This document shows, in pieces, positions 6,191-7,925 of a stretch of DNA of 7,925 bases. The first letter of the stretch is position 1. The number at the start of each line of letters is the position of its first letter. Source of the stretch: Helicobacteraceae bacterium (GTDB taxonomy: Bacteria > Campylobacterota > Campylobacteria > Campylobacterales > Sulfurimonadaceae); assembly GCA_027068615.1 (NCBI GenBank), contig JAMOQV010000091.1:1-7925 (forward strand), read 5' to 3'. The notes under the pieces are model-generated. The model did not search any database. It was given only the letters and a program-made list of their open reading frames with translations, and was not told the DNA's origin. Position numbers and translations under genes: made by a program.

Positions 6191-6502
6191 ATGAGATTGA
6201 CATTATCAGAAAAAGAGTTTCACTTATTGATAACAACTTTAGAAATATACTCTGAAAATGATTTAATCTCTATGCTTTTGGAGAAAAAAGAGAAGTATCA
6301 AAAAACCATCACTCCGTTAAAACGTAATGCAACAAAAAAAGCTATAAGAACTAAAGAAAAAATGGCAAAAGAAAAATTAAATGCTACTGTTAATCTTATG
6401 CGTTTGATGAATGAAAAAATAAATGTCAACTCAGTTGCAAAAGAAAGTGGTTTAGCATACAATACAGTTAAAAAATATAAAAAATTATTTCAAATAGATT
6501 AA
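6191..6502 (+). CDS. Small helix-turn-helix protein, function unknown
   Basis: This 103-residue basic protein has an N-terminal helical segment (SEKEFHLLITTLEIYSENDL), a Lys/Arg/Ala-rich middle (about 44-66) and a C-terminal helix-turn-helix (about 77-98, INVNSVAKESGLAYNTVKKY). The C-terminal half resembles the HTH tails of small proteins that accompany site-specific recombinases (DUF6262-like) and of resolvases, but no recombinase is present. It follows the four-Cys gene by 24 bases with no clear SD, terminator or promoter, so it probably shares the fbp transcript. In C. jejuni, as I remember it, metG follows at this point, so this gene may sit at a synteny break. It could regulate nearby genes, but nothing in the sequence shows a target. 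Confidence 0.72.
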   Translation: MRLTLSEKEFHLLITTLEIYSENDLISMLLEKKEKYQKTITPLKRNATKKAIRTKEKMAKEKLNATVNLMRLMNEKINVNSVAKESGLAYNTVKKYKKLFQID

Positions 6503-6505
6503 GGA
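6501..6505 (+). promoter_or_regulatory. Ribosome binding site that fixes the ATT start of the thioesterase gene
   Basis: AAGGA is one of the best SD sequences in the window. It sits 6 nt before the ATT at 6512 and overlaps the stop codon of the HTH gene (6500-6502). An in-frame TAA at 6506-6508 blocks any start further upstream, so the SD and the stop together point to 6512. Confidence 0.65.
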
Positions 6506-6511
6506 TAAAAA

Positions 6512-6892
6512 ATTAAACTAAGAGTCTATTATGAAGATACAGATACTGGTGGTATAGTTTATCATTCAAATTACTTAAATTTTTGTGAAAGAGCTAGGAG
6601 TGAGTTATTTTTTAAAAATAAAATAAGCCCTATTTTAAAAAATGGTCATTTTGTAGCACGAAAGATAGAAGCTGATTATTTTTCTAGTGCAAAATTAGGA
6701 GATGAACTTTTTATAGAAACTAAACTTTTAGATATGAAAAATGTTTCTTTTAGATTGTTGCAAACTATATATTTAAATGATAAAAAAATATTTGAACTAA
6801 CAATAACCCTAGTCTATATAACCTTTAAAGGAAAGCCACAAAGGCTAGATGAAGAGGTCAAAAAGATTATTTTATCTTTATTCAAGAAATAA
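6512..6892 (+). CDS. ybgC: YbgC-type acyl-CoA thioesterase with a non-standard ATT start
   Basis: This 126-residue hotdog-fold protein of the 4-hydroxybenzoyl-CoA thioesterase/YbgC family hydrolyses acyl-CoA or acyl-ACP thioesters. The N-terminal active-site motif is intact: RVYYEDTDTGGIVYHSNYL (residues 4-22, with D11 and H18), followed by NFCERARSE. The length is typical. The frame is uninterrupted to TAA at 6890-6892. There is no ATG, GTG or TTG near the start. The codon where relatives carry Met (M-K-L/I-R-V-Y-Y-E-D) is ATT, with AAGGA 6 nt upstream and an in-frame stop two codons before. The next in-frame ATG (codon 76) is past the active site. So either AUU initiates, or the base call is wrong (ATG to ATT). 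In many bacteria ybgC lies with tol-pal; here it follows the HTH gene by 9 bases. Confidence 0.85.
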   Translation: MKLRVYYEDTDTGGIVYHSNYLNFCERARSELFFKNKISPILKNGHFVARKIEADYFSSAKLGDELFIETKLLDMKNVSFRLLQTIYLNDKKIFELTITLVYITFKGKPQRLDEEVKKIILSLFKK

Positions 6893-6907
6893 TAATCTAC
6901 TTTTTTT
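6864..6907. terminator. AU-rich terminator hairpin between convergent genes, possibly bidirectional
   Basis: AGATTATT (6864-6871) pairs with AATAATCT (6891-6898) around a 19-base loop. On the plus strand the hairpin is followed by AC and seven T (6901-6907). On the minus strand it runs straight into a T run (complement of AAAA at 6860-6863). It lies over the stop codons of both ybgC and the minus-strand gene. The stem is nearly all A-U, so it may be weak. Confidence 0.45.
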
Positions 6908-7925
6908 CTCATCTTTTTTTGGCTTATTGTAATGTATAAATCTAGAATAAGATGGTTTTAAAAGTTCTATATTATATTTCATCTGATTATTTTGCATATC
7001 TACTTTGTACTCTCTTGCTTCAGAAGTTATAAGAGAATAAAAATAATCAACACCAACTGTTGTTGTATAATTAATCCAATCATAAACTATATCATTATCA
7101 AGCAAGGCATTAGTTTCTATAAGCATATTATTTTGCTCTGTTATAGAATTTGCTATTATCATATTTTTTCTATCTACATATTGTGTCATAGATAATAAAA
7201 TTGGATCATAGTTAATTTGTGTTGACAAAATATTTGTTATCTCTGTAGTATTTGTATCATAAAGTGTTAATTGTGACATAATCATACCAGTTTTCACTAT
7301 GGGGGTATTTATGAAACAAGATGATGCATTTAACTCTTCATTATCTTTTAGATATTTTTCAAGATTTGTTATTCTTTTTGGTATAGAAAATTTTATAACT
7401 GTTTTATTTTCATCTAAAACTTTAATAGATTGATTCCCATCAAGTATATTTTTATATTTAAAACTATTTTCTTCATAAGAAGCCAATTTTTTACCAATAG
7501 ATGATTGATCATAAAATATTACCAATGGAGATACAGCTTCTTCTAGTAAAATATCACTCTGAGCTTGATAATCTATTGCACCAAAATATAAATTTTCAGA
7601 AGTTGTATTTATATCTCTTTTATTTATAGTTGGGAAGTAAATATTTATATTTGGATTTATGAGAGCTGTATTGTAAGCACCTTTTTGTGTAAATGGAGCA
7701 ATAACATAGGAAAAACCGTCTGCTTTTATATTTTTTATAGCTTTATCTATCTCTTCTAAAGTCTCATCTTTGATTTTATAACTTTTAAGTTTAAAAGAAT
7801 TGTTTTTAGTTATAAGATATGCCATAACAGCATTAGTTGTTGAAGCAGCATACTTACCTATTTTGTTATATGGTAAAAGTAAAGCTATTTTTATTTTAGC
7901 ATTAAATAAATTTGCTCCAAGATTT
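6878..7925 (-). CDS. Periplasmic-binding-protein-like (type I fold) protein, 5' partial
   Basis: The frame is open to the window edge, giving 348 residues with the N-terminus missing. The Met at 7825 is not the start, because 33 more in-frame codons precede it and carry a family hallmark, AKIKIALLLPYNKIGKYAAS. This looks like the first strand and loop of type I periplasmic binding proteins (ABC substrate-binding and LpoA/penicillin-binding-protein-activator families). Next come an alternating helix/strand region with FSYVIAPFTQKGAYN, then NIYFPTIN, YFGAIDYQAQSDIL and SPLVIFYDQSSIGKK, as in lobe-crossing segments. The C-terminus is basic (KPKKDEKKSR). A signal peptide or lipobox would lie outside the window. 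Whether it binds a solute or regulates wall synthesis cannot be told. It overlaps ybgC tail-to-tail by 15 bases. Confidence 0.7.
   Translation of the reverse strand, partial: NLGANLFNAKIKIALLLPYNKIGKYAASTTNAVMAYLITKNNSFKLKSYKIKDETLEEIDKAIKNIKADGFSYVIAPFTQKGAYNTALINPNINIYFPTINKRDINTTSENLYFGAIDYQAQSDILLEEAVSPLVIFYDQSSIGKKLASYEENSFKYKNILDGNQSIKVLDENKTVIKFSIPKRITNLEKYLKDNEELNASSCFINTPIVKTGMIMSQLTLYDTNTTEITNILSTQINYDPILLSMTQYVDRKNMIIANSITEQNNMLIETNALLDNDIVYDWINYTTTVGVDYFYSLITSEAREYKVDMQNNQMKYNIELLKPSYSRFIHYNKPKKDEKKSRLLFLE

Noticed and set aside
6992..7195. 67-codon plus-strand frame opposite the binding-protein gene
   Set aside because: Shadow frame; the minus-strand frame is longer, continues to the window edge and has a recognisable fold pattern.
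7823..7825. ATG at 7825 as the start of the minus-strand binding-protein gene
   Set aside because: The frame stays open for 33 more codons to the edge and these encode the conserved first strand (IALLLPYNKIGKYAA), so the gene is cut by the window.
1..7925. A new defence, CRISPR or mobile system
   Set aside because: No direct-repeat array, transposase, integrase, toxin-antitoxin pair or nuclease is visible. Nearly all genes are housekeeping or envelope genes in a familiar order.

Overview
The window looks like core chromosome of an AT-rich member of the Campylobacterota (former Epsilonproteobacteria; a Sulfurimonas-, Sulfurovum- or Arcobacter-like organism). Three things point there: the strongly A/T-biased codons (roughly 30% GC by eye, not counted), the GluRS2-type short glutamyl-tRNA synthetase, and the gene order gltX - yggT - lytic transglycosylase - (opposite-strand lipoprotein) - mobB - fbp - small Cys protein. 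From memory, this order closely matches the Campylobacter jejuni gltX-to-metG segment. I see no phage, IS, CRISPR or defence genes.

Layout. 1-111: an open frame with a hydrophobic stretch, possibly the 3' end of a membrane-protein gene. 98-646: a response regulator whose output domain reads as ribbon-helix-helix (RHH), followed by a hairpin terminator. 779-853: tRNA-Glu(UUC). 938-4156: a tightly overlapping set, gltX, yggT and a soluble-type lytic transglycosylase. 4092-4550 (minus strand): a small lipoprotein whose 3' end overlaps the transglycosylase gene by 65 bp and whose promoter places the transcript start on the A of the ATG. 4633-6166: mobB, class I fructose-1,6-bisphosphatase and a 66-residue four-cysteine protein, in one operon. 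6191-6892: a small helix-turn-helix protein and a YbgC-type thioesterase that starts, unusually, with ATT and is therefore easily missed. 6878-7925 (minus strand): the C-terminal 348 residues of a periplasmic-binding-protein-like protein, running off the window edge.

The genes do not form a single pathway. They cover translation (tRNA-Glu, GluRS), envelope and cell wall (YggT, lytic transglycosylase, lipoprotein, thioesterase, binding protein), molybdenum cofactor handling (MobB) and gluconeogenesis (Fbp). The points most worth a second look are the receiver-RHH regulator, the AUU start of the thioesterase, the predicted leaderless lipoprotein mRNA, and the tail-to-tail gene overlaps on opposite strands.
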